DNA of 64,000 bases from Bacillota bacterium (GCA_023460795.1 JAEWPC010000035.1:124001-188000); one strand, 5' to 3'; positions 43,857-53,282 are shown, numbered from the stretch's first letter. The notes: a model not told the origin generated them from the sequence alone. Numbers and translations are program-made.

Positions 43857-45014
43857 ATGATCATCATGCATACGAGCCAGTGTCGTCCGGGTATGAAATT
43901 GGGTCGTTCGATCTATACAGAGCAAGGTCATGTATTAGCGGGGAGAGGCTTCGTGCTGACGGAACACGCCATTAATAAACTTCAACAGCTCGGGCTGCCA
44001 TACCTGCATATCGAGCAGGAAGGAACGGAAGATATCGTAGCCGATCAAGCGATCCGCGACGAGACGGTTATCGTGCTGCACGGAGCGCTCGTGCACGTGA
44101 TGGACGAGCTGGCGAGCGGAGGGCGCGAATCTCTGTCGGGCAACGTTGTCAGATTCTGCTTCGATGCAACGAAGCTGATGATCGACGATCTGCGCACTCG
44201 CAAGAATACGCTTTGCCTGCCGGTTCACCTCAGTACGACGCTGGCCGACGGAGATAAGCAGCATTTTCTCGAGCATGCGATGAACGTCAGCGTGTGCGCG
44301 ACTCGCCTTGGGATCGACGAAGGACTGGACGCGGAAGAGCTGCATGCGCTCGCGATGGGCGCGATGCTGCACGATATCGGCCGGCTGTTGCTGCCCAGCG
44401 GGCTGCAATCCCGCGCTTCGACCGTCGAACGCGAGCAATATATGATGCATTCGGAGCTCGGCTTCCGCCTGCTGAGAGACAGCGGCTTCCCTGTGCTGAC
44501 GGCGCAATGCGCGTTGTTCCACCATGAACGCAACGACGGCAGCGGTTATCCGTTCGGAATTACGGGAGCCAAGATTCATCCGCTTCATCAATGGATCAGC
44601 ATCTTCGACATGTTCGATACGATGGTCAACGGCCGCGACAATGGGAATCCTATGCTTCCGCACGAGGCATTAGAAGTCTTGTACGGGGGTGCGGGGACGT
44701 TGTACGACATGGACAAGGTCCGTAGGCTGCGCGACAATCTGGCGCTGTTCCCGCGGGGAACGACGGTACGCCTCAGCACCGGAGAGATCGGCGTCGTATC
44801 CGGCTTGCACGAAGACAGCAAGCAGCGGCCGATCGTACGCGTCATCCGTACGCCGGACGGAGAGGCGCTCCCTACGCCGTACGAGGTCGACTTGAAGCGG
44901 CAGCTGCACCTCATGATCAGCGGCGTTGGCAACGACAAGGCTACGGCTAGCGCGATGCTGAACCCGGAACAGCAGGCGGAAAGCCGCTCCAACCGCGTAT
45001 TCCATCTGGTGTAA
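43857..45014 (+). CDS. HD-GYP cyclic-di-GMP phosphodiesterase
   Basis: A 385-residue protein. The HD-GYP domain spans about residues 135-300, with EHAMNVSVCATRL, HDIGRLLLP, HHERNDGSGYPFG and an unbroken metal-binding set. Such enzymes hydrolyse cyclic di-GMP. The N-terminal 120 residues resemble the DUF3391-like extension; the C-terminal part has a PilZ-like or unknown beta fold (TTVRLSTGEIGVVSG). ATG follows AAAAAGGAG. Divergent from the two-component operon. Confidence 0.9.
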   Translation: MIIMHTSQCRPGMKLGRSIYTEQGHVLAGRGFVLTEHAINKLQQLGLPYLHIEQEGTEDIVADQAIRDETVIVLHGALVHVMDELASGGRESLSGNVVRFCFDATKLMIDDLRTRKNTLCLPVHLSTTLADGDKQHFLEHAMNVSVCATRLGIDEGLDAEELHALAMGAMLHDIGRLLLPSGLQSRASTVEREQYMMHSELGFRLLRDSGFPVLTAQCALFHHERNDGSGYPFGITGAKIHPLHQWISIFDMFDTMVNGRDNGNPMLPHEALEVLYGGAGTLYDMDKVRRLRDNLALFPRGTTVRLSTGEIGVVSGLHEDSKQRPIVRVIRTPDGEALPTPYEVDLKRQLHLMISGVGNDKATASAMLNPEQQAESRSNRVFHLV

Positions 45015-45131
45015 AAGCGGTAACGGGTGAAGGGCTAGGATCCCAAATGTGTCGATACGCGTAAGGAAAAAAATACCTAGCCCAAACGCCTTGACTTTTG
45101 TCCCCCAAGTTTGTATTCTAATAAAGGATTT

Positions 45132-45207
<76 letters not shown>

Positions 45208-45225
45208 TCTTACTACAAGACGAAT

Positions 45226-45254
45226 AACGCGCCCATGAGGCGCGTTTTTTTGTT
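45226..45254 (+). terminator. Terminator after tRNA-Thr
   Basis: AACGCGCC-CATGA-GGCGCGTT followed by T6. Confidence 0.92.
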
Positions 45255-45285
45255 GTTTCGTGGCGATTGCCAGGCACTCCGAACT

Positions 45286-45328
45286 GCGAGAACGCCCCAG
45301 GCCGATAGCTGACCCGGGGCGTTCTCGC
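45286..45328 (-). terminator. Long hairpin after the 55-residue gene
   Basis: GCGAGAACGCCCC pairs with GGGGCGTTCTCGC; no T run. Confidence 0.5.
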
Positions 45329-45330
45329 GT

Positions 45331-45498
45331 CTAATTCTTTTTCGACTGCTTGGCGCGGTTCAGGCCTGTATATCCGATAACGACACCGAGGACCAACACT
45401 ACGACACCTACGAGAACGTTCACCGTTAGTATGTCGATGATACCAAAGATGACGATCATGAGGCCGAGAATGGACAAGGCGTGCGGATTTTGCTTCAT
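45331..45498 (-). CDS. Small membrane protein, 55 residues
   Basis: A short gene: ATG preceded by GCGAGGTG, stop TAG at 45331. The product is hydrophobic in the middle with two close membrane segments (LSILGLMIVIFGIIDILTV and LVGVVVLVLGVVIGYTGL) and a basic tail ending RAKQSKKN. A hairpin follows. Function unknown, but composition and ribosome site make it a credible gene. Confidence 0.7.
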   Translation of the reverse strand: MKQNPHALSILGLMIVIFGIIDILTVNVLVGVVVLVLGVVIGYTGLNRAKQSKKN

Positions 45499-45612
45499 GG
45501 GACACCTCGCGAAAGAAAGTATATGTCACCTATTATAACGCATATTCTTATCATCCGCCCCCAAGAGGCTGCATATATTAATGGCAATATGCTGTCGTAA
45601 GGAGCGGTTGCC

Positions 45613-46410
45613 GTGCCAATGATCCCGAATTTCCCAAGCGAGCTGCTGGAGGAGCACAAGCGATGGCACCATGAGCATCACCTCGCGGAAATCACTCGTC
45701 CGCCGGTCGGTTACGGAGTGGCCTTCTTGAACTTTCATCGGGGATATATTAGGCGGGTGCTGTCTTGGTATGACCAGAACGGATATCCCGCGAACCTGAT
45801 GGAGTCCTGGGTTGGCGTCCCCGAGGCGATTCGGATGTCCCCGTGCTACAATCGGGCCGCCGAATCGCGCATCCTCTACGAGCCGCAATCGTTCGCGAGC
45901 GCAGACGAGCTCGGCCGGTTCATCGAATCCTCCGGCATTCACGGGTGCATCCATGAGCAAGCCGCGCTGTTCTACAACAACCCCGAGCTGAACGACTTCG
46001 ACTTAGCGCCTCGCCATACGGAATTTTACAATTGGCACAGGATGATCGATCGCTGGTATCAGAACTGGGAAGGGCTCGGCAGATTCCGAGACGGGATGGC
46101 GTACTGGTGCGGTACGTTCGATTCCGCGGATAACGAGGTGCTGTTGTACAGAGAAACCGACGATACCTGGTGGCTCGGGCAAGTGCCGCCGGCGGATCCG
46201 ATAAGCCGCTCCCCCGTAACGGCGCTCGAATGGGCGGCGATCGGAGAAAGCCGAGCTTACGGCCGGTTCGGGGACGGGCGTCCGTTTCGCGTGTGGGACG
46301 TCGATGGAGACGGCAAGCTGGAGATCGTATTCCGCGATCCATCCGACGGCGGTTGGCGAGCGGGCAAAATAAAAGACGGTCGTCTGCAATGGCAGCCGAT
46401 CCGTCTATAG
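45613..46410 (+). CDS. Tyrosinase-like type-3 copper protein
   Basis: A 265-residue protein. It shows the tyrosinase pattern: an N-terminal His cluster (His15-His23), FLNFHRGYI (His42) as in copper site A, then His110-x3-His114 and PRHTEFYNWHRMIDRWYQNW (His142) as in site B. The C-terminal part has DVDGDGKLEIVF, an EF-hand/FG-GAP-like calcium loop. GTG at 45613 has AAGGAG eight bases upstream. No signal peptide. Phenol oxidation is the family activity; here it is inferred and the spacing of site A is unusual. Confidence 0.6.
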   Translation: MPMIPNFPSELLEEHKRWHHEHHLAEITRPPVGYGVAFLNFHRGYIRRVLSWYDQNGYPANLMESWVGVPEAIRMSPCYNRAAESRILYEPQSFASADELGRFIESSGIHGCIHEQAALFYNNPELNDFDLAPRHTEFYNWHRMIDRWYQNWEGLGRFRDGMAYWCGTFDSADNEVLLYRETDDTWWLGQVPPADPISRSPVTALEWAAIGESRAYGRFGDGRPFRVWDVDGDGKLEIVFRDPSDGGWRAGKIKDGRLQWQPIRL

Positions 46411-46436
46411 ACGCAGCGATGAACCTTCCGATCCGA

Positions 46437-47069
46437 CTAAACCAACTCGCGCAAGCGCTTGAACACATCGATGTAATAGCCGTAATCCCGAGGGACGAAC
46501 GCGCCCTTGGTAACCGTCGTTTCGCTAATGCTCAGCAGACCGTCCCGAGAGACGACGCCGCTCGCGCGAAGCTCGTCGATAGCGCCTTCCATCAGCGCAA
46601 TCAGATCGCGAGCCGGCGCCTCGTAGACGCCCGCCACTTCTTCCTCCTGCAGTCGGAACCGCGTCATCTCCCAATCGGCGATATACCCGAACACGTCGCT
46701 GACTTCCCGGTCGATGATTCGTTTGCCATGATAGACGCCCTCGGCATCTTCTTTGATCGTTACCAAATACGTAAGCTGATCAAAGCCGATCTCGAGGCCG
46801 ATCTCCTCTTCGAGCTCCCTGACGGCGTCCTTCGGGGACTCTCCGGCGGCGAGATGTCCGGCTACCGTAATATCGAAACGGCCCGGATTCGTGTCCTTGC
46901 CCGCGGACCTTTGTTGGAACAGGACCATAGCCTCGCCGTTCTCTCCCGCCCGTGCCAGCCAGCAATGGAAAGTATGGTGCCAGTAGCCGTGCGCATGCGC
47001 TTCCTCGCGCGCGGCGGTGCCGATCCATCGGTCATGCTCGTCGTAAATGTCGAACATTTCGCCTGCCAT
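46437..47069 (-). CDS. NUDIX hydrolase
   Basis: A 210-residue NUDIX protein. The box GHLAAGESPKDAVRELEEEIGLEI fits GX5EX7REUXEEXGU. The N-terminal FDIYDEHDRWIGTAAREEAHAHGYWHHTFHCWL resembles the isopentenyl-diphosphate isomerase-like/YfcD group. Substrate unknown. It starts right after the mscL stop on the same strand, so the two are coupled. Confidence 0.9.
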   Translation of the reverse strand: MAGEMFDIYDEHDRWIGTAAREEAHAHGYWHHTFHCWLARAGENGEAMVLFQQRSAGKDTNPGRFDITVAGHLAAGESPKDAVRELEEEIGLEIGFDQLTYLVTIKEDAEGVYHGKRIIDREVSDVFGYIADWEMTRFRLQEEEVAGVYEAPARDLIALMEGAIDELRASGVVSRDGLLSISETTVTKGAFVPRDYGYYIDVFKRLRELV

Positions 47070-47561
47070 CTATGCGCGCGCTCCGGCCGTCTGTCCGTCT
47101 TCCGTTACGTCGGACGTGCAATGCGCGCACTTGGTCGCCGCGATCGGGATTTCGGACAAGCAGTATGGACACTCCCGCGTAGTCGGCTCTGCGGCAGCAG
47201 GTTCCTCGACGTTCTTTTTCCGCGACAACCGGTTAATGAATTTCACGAGCAGGAACACGCAGAAAGCGACGATGATGAAATCGAGCACCACGTTGATGAA
47301 TTGGCCGTAAGCGATCACCGCGACTCCTTGTTCTTGGGCTTCCTTAAGCGACTCCGGCTGCTTGGACGAATCAAGATTGATGAACAAGTCGGCGAAATCG
47401 GCGCCACCGAGCAACTTCCCGATCGGCGGCATGACGATGTCGTTGACGAACGAAGTGACGATTTTGCCGAAAGCCGCGCCGATAATGACGCCGACGGCCA
47501 AGTCGACGACGTTGCCGCGCATCGCGAACGTTTTGAATTCTCCTAACATCGATTTAAACAT
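47070..47561 (-). CDS. mscL: Large-conductance mechanosensitive channel with zinc-ribbon tail
   Basis: A 163-residue MscL: N-terminal FKTFAMRGNVVDLAVGVIIGAAFGKIVTSFVNDIVMPPIG in the first helix and a second helix at about residues 85-110. After a short Glu/Ala linker comes CPYC-x(11)-CAHC, a zinc-ribbon not found in the standard protein. MscL opens under membrane tension to release solutes. Upstream of the NUDIX gene. Confidence 0.93.
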   Translation of the reverse strand: MFKSMLGEFKTFAMRGNVVDLAVGVIIGAAFGKIVTSFVNDIVMPPIGKLLGGADFADLFINLDSSKQPESLKEAQEQGVAVIAYGQFINVVLDFIIVAFCVFLLVKFINRLSRKKNVEEPAAAEPTTRECPYCLSEIPIAATKCAHCTSDVTEDGQTAGARA

Positions 47562-47673
47562 TGGGAGTACCTCCTGTATAAGCTTATTTTTGGAAAAGGA
47601 TTTTGCCGTTCATCGTCGAATGGTAATACATAACGGAGAACGAACGATGTCATGCCAGGCGAAGGAGTGTATT

Positions 47674-49431
47674 ATGTACGGTACAGGCGCGGTTGGTCCT
47701 GTCTTTTTTTTGCTGCTGGCACTGTTGATCAGCATACTCGCATCTTATACGATGTTCAACTTTATTGGCAATCTCAAACGTTCGAACGGAGGCTTTCGCC
47801 AGTTTTGGCTCGCCGGCGGCGCGTTCGTATTCGGCATCGGGATATGGGCGAAGCATTTCGTCATGCTGATGGCGCTCGAACAGAATCTTTACTTTGACTG
47901 GACGATGCTCGTCGCGCTGTTTTTTATTATCTTTTTCTCATTAATGACTTTCGTCTTGCTGACTTTCCAGGGGATTATCGCTTATCGCTTGCAGCTCGGC
48001 AGCCTGATCCTGGCGACCGGCATCGCGTTCATGAGCTATTTCACGATACTCGGCCAGCCGATCGAGAAGCTGTCGGCCCAGCCGTCCTACTTGATTCTGT
48101 CGCTGCTGGCGCTGTTCGCGGGCACATATGTGGCGTTCTTATTATCCGAGATCAACAATAAGAAGCTCAAATGGCTATCCAGTATCATTCTAGGCACCTC
48201 CGCCATCGTCGTACAATGGTTCGGCGACAAGGGGATGCAAATCGAGTATTCCCAGTTTTACACGGAGGACAAGCTTAACACGGACATTTCGCTCCTGGCG
48301 ATTATTATCGGTATCGGAGCTTTGCTTATATTGCTGTCGACGCATTTTACGTGGTACATCGATAAACGGCTCGGCCAGATGGACGAACGTTACCGGCTGC
48401 TCGTCGAGAACTCCCTAGATACGATCGCGATCTTCAAAGGCGGGAATTGGGCCTTCGTGAACGAGGCGGGGCTGCGGATGTTCGAGGCGGAGCAGAGCAA
48501 CGAGTTGGTAGGCAAGTCGATCTATGCGTTCCTTCCGGTTCGCGACCACCGCAAGGTGAAGGAAAGACTGAATAACCTGGTCGTCACGGGAGGCGGCAAG
48601 CCGCTCGAGCAAGAATGGTTTACGTTAAAGGGGAAAACGCTCCATACCGAGATCGTAGAGACGATCACGACGATCGAGAACGAGCCTGCGGTACAGGTGA
48701 TCATCCGAGACATATCCGAACGGAAGAAGAACGAGGAGCTGCTGATTAACTCCGAGAAGCTGTACGTCGCCGGACAGTTGGCCGCGGGCATCGCGCACGA
48801 AATCCGCAATCCGCTGACGTCTCTTAAAGGCTTCCTGCAGCTCATCGCGTCGGGACGCAAAAACAACGGCACGTATTACGACATCATGAATTCGGAGCTC
48901 GATCGCATCGAAGACATCGTCAGCGAGCTGCTCATGCTGTCGAAGCCGCAAGTCTATGACCTGTCTTATCAGGATTTGCGAGTCATGATGCGCGATACGG
49001 TGACGCTGCTCGAGACGCAGGCGATTCTGCACAATATCGCGATCGAGGCGGAGTACGGAACCGACCCGCTGTGGATTTACGGCGTGGAAAATCAAGTGAA
49101 GCAAGTGTTCATCAACGTGATCAAAAACGCCATCGAAGCGATGATAGACGGGGGTTCGATCCGAATCAAGCTGTCCCGGGAGGACGACCGCATCCGCGTG
49201 TGCATTCGAGACGAAGGACCCGGCTTCGGGGAGGACCAATTGGCCAAGATCGGGCAGCCTTTCTATACGACGAAGGAGAAGGGTACCGGCCTCGGCTTGA
49301 TGGTGAGCTATAAGATCGTCGATAACCATCAAGGCCAAATTAACGTCAACAGCGAAATCGGCAAAGGAACGGTGTTCGAGATCACGTTCCCGTTCCGCTA
49401 TCCGGAGAACGTCGTCAAGAAGACGAGCTGA
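47674..49431 (+). CDS. MHYT-like membrane sensor histidine kinase
   Basis: A 585-residue kinase. The first 240 residues hold about seven helices in an MHYT-like arrangement (GIGIWAKHFVMLM), though the Met of one motif is Lys. A PAS domain (about 250-365) precedes HisKA with AHEIRNPLTSLKGFLQLI and HATPase motifs NVIKNAIEAM, DEGPGFG and GTGLGLMV. The core is of the sporulation-kinase type, and no regulator is adjacent. ATG 47674 is six bases from AAGGAG. The 3' end overlaps the convergent lipid kinase by 34 bases. Confidence 0.87.
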   Translation: MYGTGAVGPVFFLLLALLISILASYTMFNFIGNLKRSNGGFRQFWLAGGAFVFGIGIWAKHFVMLMALEQNLYFDWTMLVALFFIIFFSLMTFVLLTFQGIIAYRLQLGSLILATGIAFMSYFTILGQPIEKLSAQPSYLILSLLALFAGTYVAFLLSEINNKKLKWLSSIILGTSAIVVQWFGDKGMQIEYSQFYTEDKLNTDISLLAIIIGIGALLILLSTHFTWYIDKRLGQMDERYRLLVENSLDTIAIFKGGNWAFVNEAGLRMFEAEQSNELVGKSIYAFLPVRDHRKVKERLNNLVVTGGGKPLEQEWFTLKGKTLHTEIVETITTIENEPAVQVIIRDISERKKNEELLINSEKLYVAGQLAAGIAHEIRNPLTSLKGFLQLIASGRKNNGTYYDIMNSELDRIEDIVSELLMLSKPQVYDLSYQDLRVMMRDTVTLLETQAILHNIAIEAEYGTDPLWIYGVENQVKQVFINVIKNAIEAMIDGGSIRIKLSREDDRIRVCIRDEGPGFGEDQLAKIGQPFYTTKEKGTGLGLMVSYKIVDNHQGQINVNSEIGKGTVFEITFPFRYPENVVKKTS

Positions 49432-50312
49432 CCCGGCAGAAGCTCAGCTTGAAGAGGGGTTTCCCCGGAAGGCTCGCCGTCCCCGCAAGCGAGGAAACGT
49501 CCATTCGTCTCGATCGTCGCCTGGCGCCCATGAAGCTGCTTAAAGTATCGCAGCTTCACATGGGTGCCTTTTAGTAACGTCGGGAAAACAAACAGAAGGC
49601 GCCATAGGCTGCAGCCGTGGACGACGCACACATGCAATTGTCCGTCGTCCGTTCGCGCATCCGGGCAAATACGCAGCCCGCCCCCGTAGGAAGCGCTGTT
49701 CGCGATGGTGGACATCCATCCTCGCTCGAACCGATGAACGGCGCCGTCGATCGTAATCGTGATATCGCTGGGAGAGAACTTCATGAGCGTTCGGACAAAT
49801 CCGATGAGGTAGGCCAGAGAACCGATCCCTAGCCGATTGCACCAGCGTTTGTAGCGGGAGCCGTTCACGTCGGCCGCGACCGCCCCGTCCACGCCGACGG
49901 CGATCGCCGTTAACGTGATTTGCGTCTCGCCGCCGGAAGTCGAAGCGATCGTATCGGATAATCGGGTCCGGCCGGACAAGATGATGTTCAGCGCCTGAAT
50001 CGGTTCTCGCGGAATATGGAATGCGCGCGACGTATCGTTGCCGGAACCGGCGGGAATGATGCCGACCGGAATGCCCGTCCCGACGAGAAGCGGCAGAATG
50101 CCGTGCAGCGTACCGTCGCCGCCGACGACCGCAACCGCTTTCACTTCGGCGGAATTTAATTGCGCTGCGGTTCGATCGTATGCATCTTGTCCGTTGCTCG
50201 CTATTATAGCCTGATAGGTTGTTCTCCGTGCCTGTAATTGTTGTTCTAATTGCTGCCATACTTTGGCGCCACGGCCGTTGCCGGAGTTCTCATTCACGAC
50301 GAACAGAATCAA
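49398..50312 (-). CDS. Diacylglycerol kinase-family lipid kinase
   Basis: A 304-residue DagK/YegS-type kinase: NENSGNGRG phosphate loop, VVGGDGTLHGIL and PAGSGNDTSRAF for ATP binding, and acidic residues in CGDGEPSG. Phosphorylates a diacylglycerol or related lipid. The start is TTG, with GAGGAG about ten bases upstream. Confidence 0.88.
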   Translation of the reverse strand: MILFVVNENSGNGRGAKVWQQLEQQLQARRTTYQAIIASNGQDAYDRTAAQLNSAEVKAVAVVGGDGTLHGILPLLVGTGIPVGIIPAGSGNDTSRAFHIPREPIQALNIILSGRTRLSDTIASTSGGETQITLTAIAVGVDGAVAADVNGSRYKRWCNRLGIGSLAYLIGFVRTLMKFSPSDITITIDGAVHRFERGWMSTIANSASYGGGLRICPDARTDDGQLHVCVVHGCSLWRLLFVFPTLLKGTHVKLRYFKQLHGRQATIETNGRFLACGDGEPSGETPLQAELLPGQLVFLTTFSG

Positions 50313-50455
50313 GGGGTCTCGTCTCCTCGGTTATGCGGGTGTGAGCTCATTATATAGGGAGTTTCGCGGAGTTGGGAAGATCAAGATAAGGCTGTCCGTG
50401 GGACATGCTATAATTATCCATGAAAGCGATGAGGGTTCATCAAGGAGGAACGAGC

Positions 50456-51559
50456 GTGGCCGAGCCGCTTAAGGCGATCTATCATGAGGCATTCATACAA
50501 TCCTTCGCCGACAAGGTGAAAAGCGCATATTCATCGTTCGATCAGCAAGCGTTCGTCGAAGCCGCGCTAGATCCGGGTTGGGACGAGCTTGAGCTCAAGG
50601 GCAGAATGCGCAGAATAACGCTAAGCCTTGGAGCTACTTTGCCGTATGAATACGAGAAGGCATTGGACATTCTGCTCGAGATTTACGATACGTGCAAAGG
50701 GCTGCCGTATATTTTCTTCCCGGATTTCGTGGAAGTGTACGGCTTAGAGCACTGGGAACTCTCCGTTACGGCGCTGGCGAAATTCACGCGGATGTCGACG
50801 TCGGAGTTCGCGGTCAGGCCTTTCTTGAGATTGGATCAAGCTCGCATGCTCGCGCAGATGCTCGCATGGGCGGACGATCCGGACGAGCACGTAAGGCGGC
50901 TCGCCAGCGAGGGTTGCCGTCCGCGGCTGCCATGGGCGGGCGCGCTGCCTGCGCTCAAGCGAGATCCGGAGCCGATTATTCCGATCTTGGAGAAGCTTAA
51001 AGCGGATCCGTCGGACTACGTTCGCCGGAGCGTCGCGAATAACCTGAACGATATATCCAAAGATCACCCCGAGCGCGTCGTCGAGATCGCCAAGGCGTGG
51101 ATCGGAGATCATGCGCACACGGATTGGGTGCTGCGCCACGCCTGCCGCGGCCTTCTTAAGACAGCCCATCCGGCAATCATGGCGCTGTTCGGCATGGCAC
51201 CGCCGACTGGCGTAACGGTCGAGAGCTGGACGGTTACGCCTAGCACGGTCGCGATCGGCGATTCGGTGCGGTTCCGTTACGCGATTAGAGTTCCGCAGGG
51301 CGAGCCGATCAAGCTGCGAATCGAGTTGGCGGCTTACTTCGTTCGCACGACGGGCAAGCTTTATCGCAAACTGTTCAAGCTTAGCGAGAAAGTCGTCGGA
51401 GGAGGTTCGCTGCAGGAAGGCGGGCGCAGCTTCTCGTACGCGGATTTGTCCACGAGAAAGCATTATCCGGGGCTGCACAAGCTTGCGCTAGTCGTGAACG
51501 GGCAAGAGATGGCCGTCGCCGAGGTTATGGTACTGCCCGCAGGGGAGCTTGCTCCATGA
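50456..51559 (+). CDS. alkC: AlkC-like DNA alkylation repair glycosylase
   Basis: A 367-residue HEAT-like repeat protein. The helical core covers residues 1-255, with DPDEHVRRLASEGCRPRLPW and DPSDYVRRSVANNLNDISKDHPE typical of AlkC/AlkD. The last 110 residues look beta-rich (TPSTVAIGDSVRFRYAIRV), like the Ig-like domain present in some AlkC. It excises 3-methyladenine-type bases without flipping. GTG follows AAGGAGG. ATGA overlap with the next gene. Confidence 0.85.
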   Translation: MAEPLKAIYHEAFIQSFADKVKSAYSSFDQQAFVEAALDPGWDELELKGRMRRITLSLGATLPYEYEKALDILLEIYDTCKGLPYIFFPDFVEVYGLEHWELSVTALAKFTRMSTSEFAVRPFLRLDQARMLAQMLAWADDPDEHVRRLASEGCRPRLPWAGALPALKRDPEPIIPILEKLKADPSDYVRRSVANNLNDISKDHPERVVEIAKAWIGDHAHTDWVLRHACRGLLKTAHPAIMALFGMAPPTGVTVESWTVTPSTVAIGDSVRFRYAIRVPQGEPIKLRIELAAYFVRTTGKLYRKLFKLSEKVVGGGSLQEGGRSFSYADLSTRKHYPGLHKLALVVNGQEMAVAEVMVLPAGELAP

Positions 51560-52617
51560 CGATCGGTGCTAGAGTGCTCAAAACCGGGGTAGCCGTCGCC
51601 GTAGCGCTATGGGTCGGTATTCTGGTGAACTTGGACACCCCGCTGATCGCGGCTATCGCGGCTATTTTTACGATTCAACCTTCTATCTATCGTTCGTGGG
51701 TGCAATTGCTCGATCAAGTGCAAGGCAATCTAATGGGCGCCGCGATCGCGATCATCGCCGTATGGTCGGTGGGCAACTCCCCGATCTTAGTCGGAGGCGT
51801 CTGTATCGGCGTTATACTGCTATGTCTCCGGCTAAGGGTCAAAGAAGATACGATCGGGCTCACGCTCGTTACCGTAGTCGTCGTGATGGAGGCGCAGGGA
51901 GAGGGCTGGCTGCTGGCGTTCGATCGATTGGCCGCGATTCTGACGGGCATCGTGTCGGCGTTCGTCGTTAACGTCGCGATCGCTCCGCCTAGGCACCGCA
52001 ACCGGTTCGTCAGCCGGGTCCAAGAAGCCGAGGCGATGTTATCCCGTTTGCTCAGGACCGCCATCTCCAACGAACTGAAGGAATCCGTGTTCCAGGAGGA
52101 GTACAAGCGGCTTAGGATGATGCTGCGGAAGCTAGAGGAGTTCTATACGTTGTTCGCGGAGGAGCGGGTATGGCGCCGCGAGGTGCGTCTCCAGCGCGCT
52201 CGGCTGCTTATTGTCTATCAAGGGATGCTGGCGGCTTTGGAGAAGGGCGTCTCGCTGATCGACGCCGTAGAGGAGATTTATTTCAGCGTCTCGACGGCTC
52301 AGGCGTGGAACCGGATCATCGACCGCCAGATCGAATCGTTGTGCGGTTACCATGAGCAGCTCATGTGGAAGTGGCAGGGCAAGATGAAGCCCGGCTCGCA
52401 CGCCGCAGCCCCGCCCGAGGAAGTGTCCATGCTGTTGTCCGAGATGATCGCAGACCGCGAGGATAGCGATCCGACGTCCCGCGCCAAGCTGCTCGTCATC
52501 ACGTCCGCCGTCTTCACCTACGAGCAGCAGCTGCGGCGGTTGGACAAGCTGATGGAGCAATGGCTCCAGCGGGAGGAGAAGGTTTACACCTCCGACGCAT
52601 CCGCTAAGGCGGAATAG
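51556..52617 (+). CDS. Aromatic acid exporter-family (ArAE/YgaE-like) membrane protein
   Basis: A 353-residue protein with about six helices in the first 145 residues (MTIGARVLKTGVAVAVALWVGIL...TIQPSIYRSWVQLLDQVQGNLMGA) and a long cytosolic helical domain. This matches the ArAE/FUSC-type family. Substrate unknown. Start overlaps the alkC stop, so they form an operon. Confidence 0.82.
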   Translation: MTIGARVLKTGVAVAVALWVGILVNLDTPLIAAIAAIFTIQPSIYRSWVQLLDQVQGNLMGAAIAIIAVWSVGNSPILVGGVCIGVILLCLRLRVKEDTIGLTLVTVVVVMEAQGEGWLLAFDRLAAILTGIVSAFVVNVAIAPPRHRNRFVSRVQEAEAMLSRLLRTAISNELKESVFQEEYKRLRMMLRKLEEFYTLFAEERVWRREVRLQRARLLIVYQGMLAALEKGVSLIDAVEEIYFSVSTAQAWNRIIDRQIESLCGYHEQLMWKWQGKMKPGSHAAAPPEEVSMLLSEMIADREDSDPTSRAKLLVITSAVFTYEQQLRRLDKLMEQWLQREEKVYTSDASAKAE

Positions 52618-52620
52618 AGG

Positions 52621-53282
52621 CATCACATGTCGCTAATGAGGCGCGACAGCGATAGTGAGTGGAATAGCGGCACCATATGCCGCTAATGCGGCGCAACAGC
52701 GAGAGTGAGCGAAATAGCGGCACCATATGCCGCTAATGCGGCGCAACAGCGAGAGTGAGCGAAATAGCGGCACCATATGCCGCTAATGCGGCGCGACAGC
52801 GATAGTGAGTGGAATAGCGGCACCATATGCCGCTAATGCGGCGCGACAGCGATAGTGAGCGGAATAGCGGCACCACATGCCGCTAATGAGGCGCGACAGC
52901 GAGAGTGAGCGAAATAGCGGCACCACATGCCGCTAATGCGGCACAACAGCGAGAGTGAGCGTAATAGCGGCACCATATGCCGCTAATGCGGCGCGACAGC
53001 GATAGTGAGTGGAATAGCGGCACCATATGCCGCTAATGCGGCGCGACAGCGATAGTGGGCGGAATAGCGGCACCACATGCCGCTAATGAGGCGCGACAGC
53101 GAGAGTGAGCAGAATAGCGGCACCACATGCCGCTAATGAGGCGCGACAGCGAGAGTGAGCGAAATAGCGGCACCATATGCCGCAAATGCGACGCAAAAGC
53201 GAGAGTGAGCGTAATAGCGGCACCATATGCCGCTAATGCGGCACAACAGCGAGAGTGAGCGAAATAGCGGCACCACATGCCG
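52621..53282. repeat. Eleven tandem 60-bp repeats
   Basis: The period is exactly 60 bases from 52621 to about 53282, with a few substitutions per unit. Each unit contains TAGCGGCA-CCATA-TGCCGCTA (loop CCATA or CCACA), a perfect 8-bp hairpin, then ATGCGGCGCGACAGCGATAG. The first copy is diverged. Several stops interrupt every frame, so it is not coding. The hairpin core recurs in the 12.7-kb array. The array fills the whole gap between the ArAE-like gene and the next promoter. Confidence 0.97.

Noticed and set aside
46170..47546. Plus-strand frame of 458 codons across NUDIX and mscL
   Set aside because: It runs antisense to two well-defined genes and starts inside the tyrosinase-like gene.
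52621..53282. Regular array as a CRISPR
   Set aside because: Units are contiguous 60-bp copies without unique spacers, and no cas gene is present.
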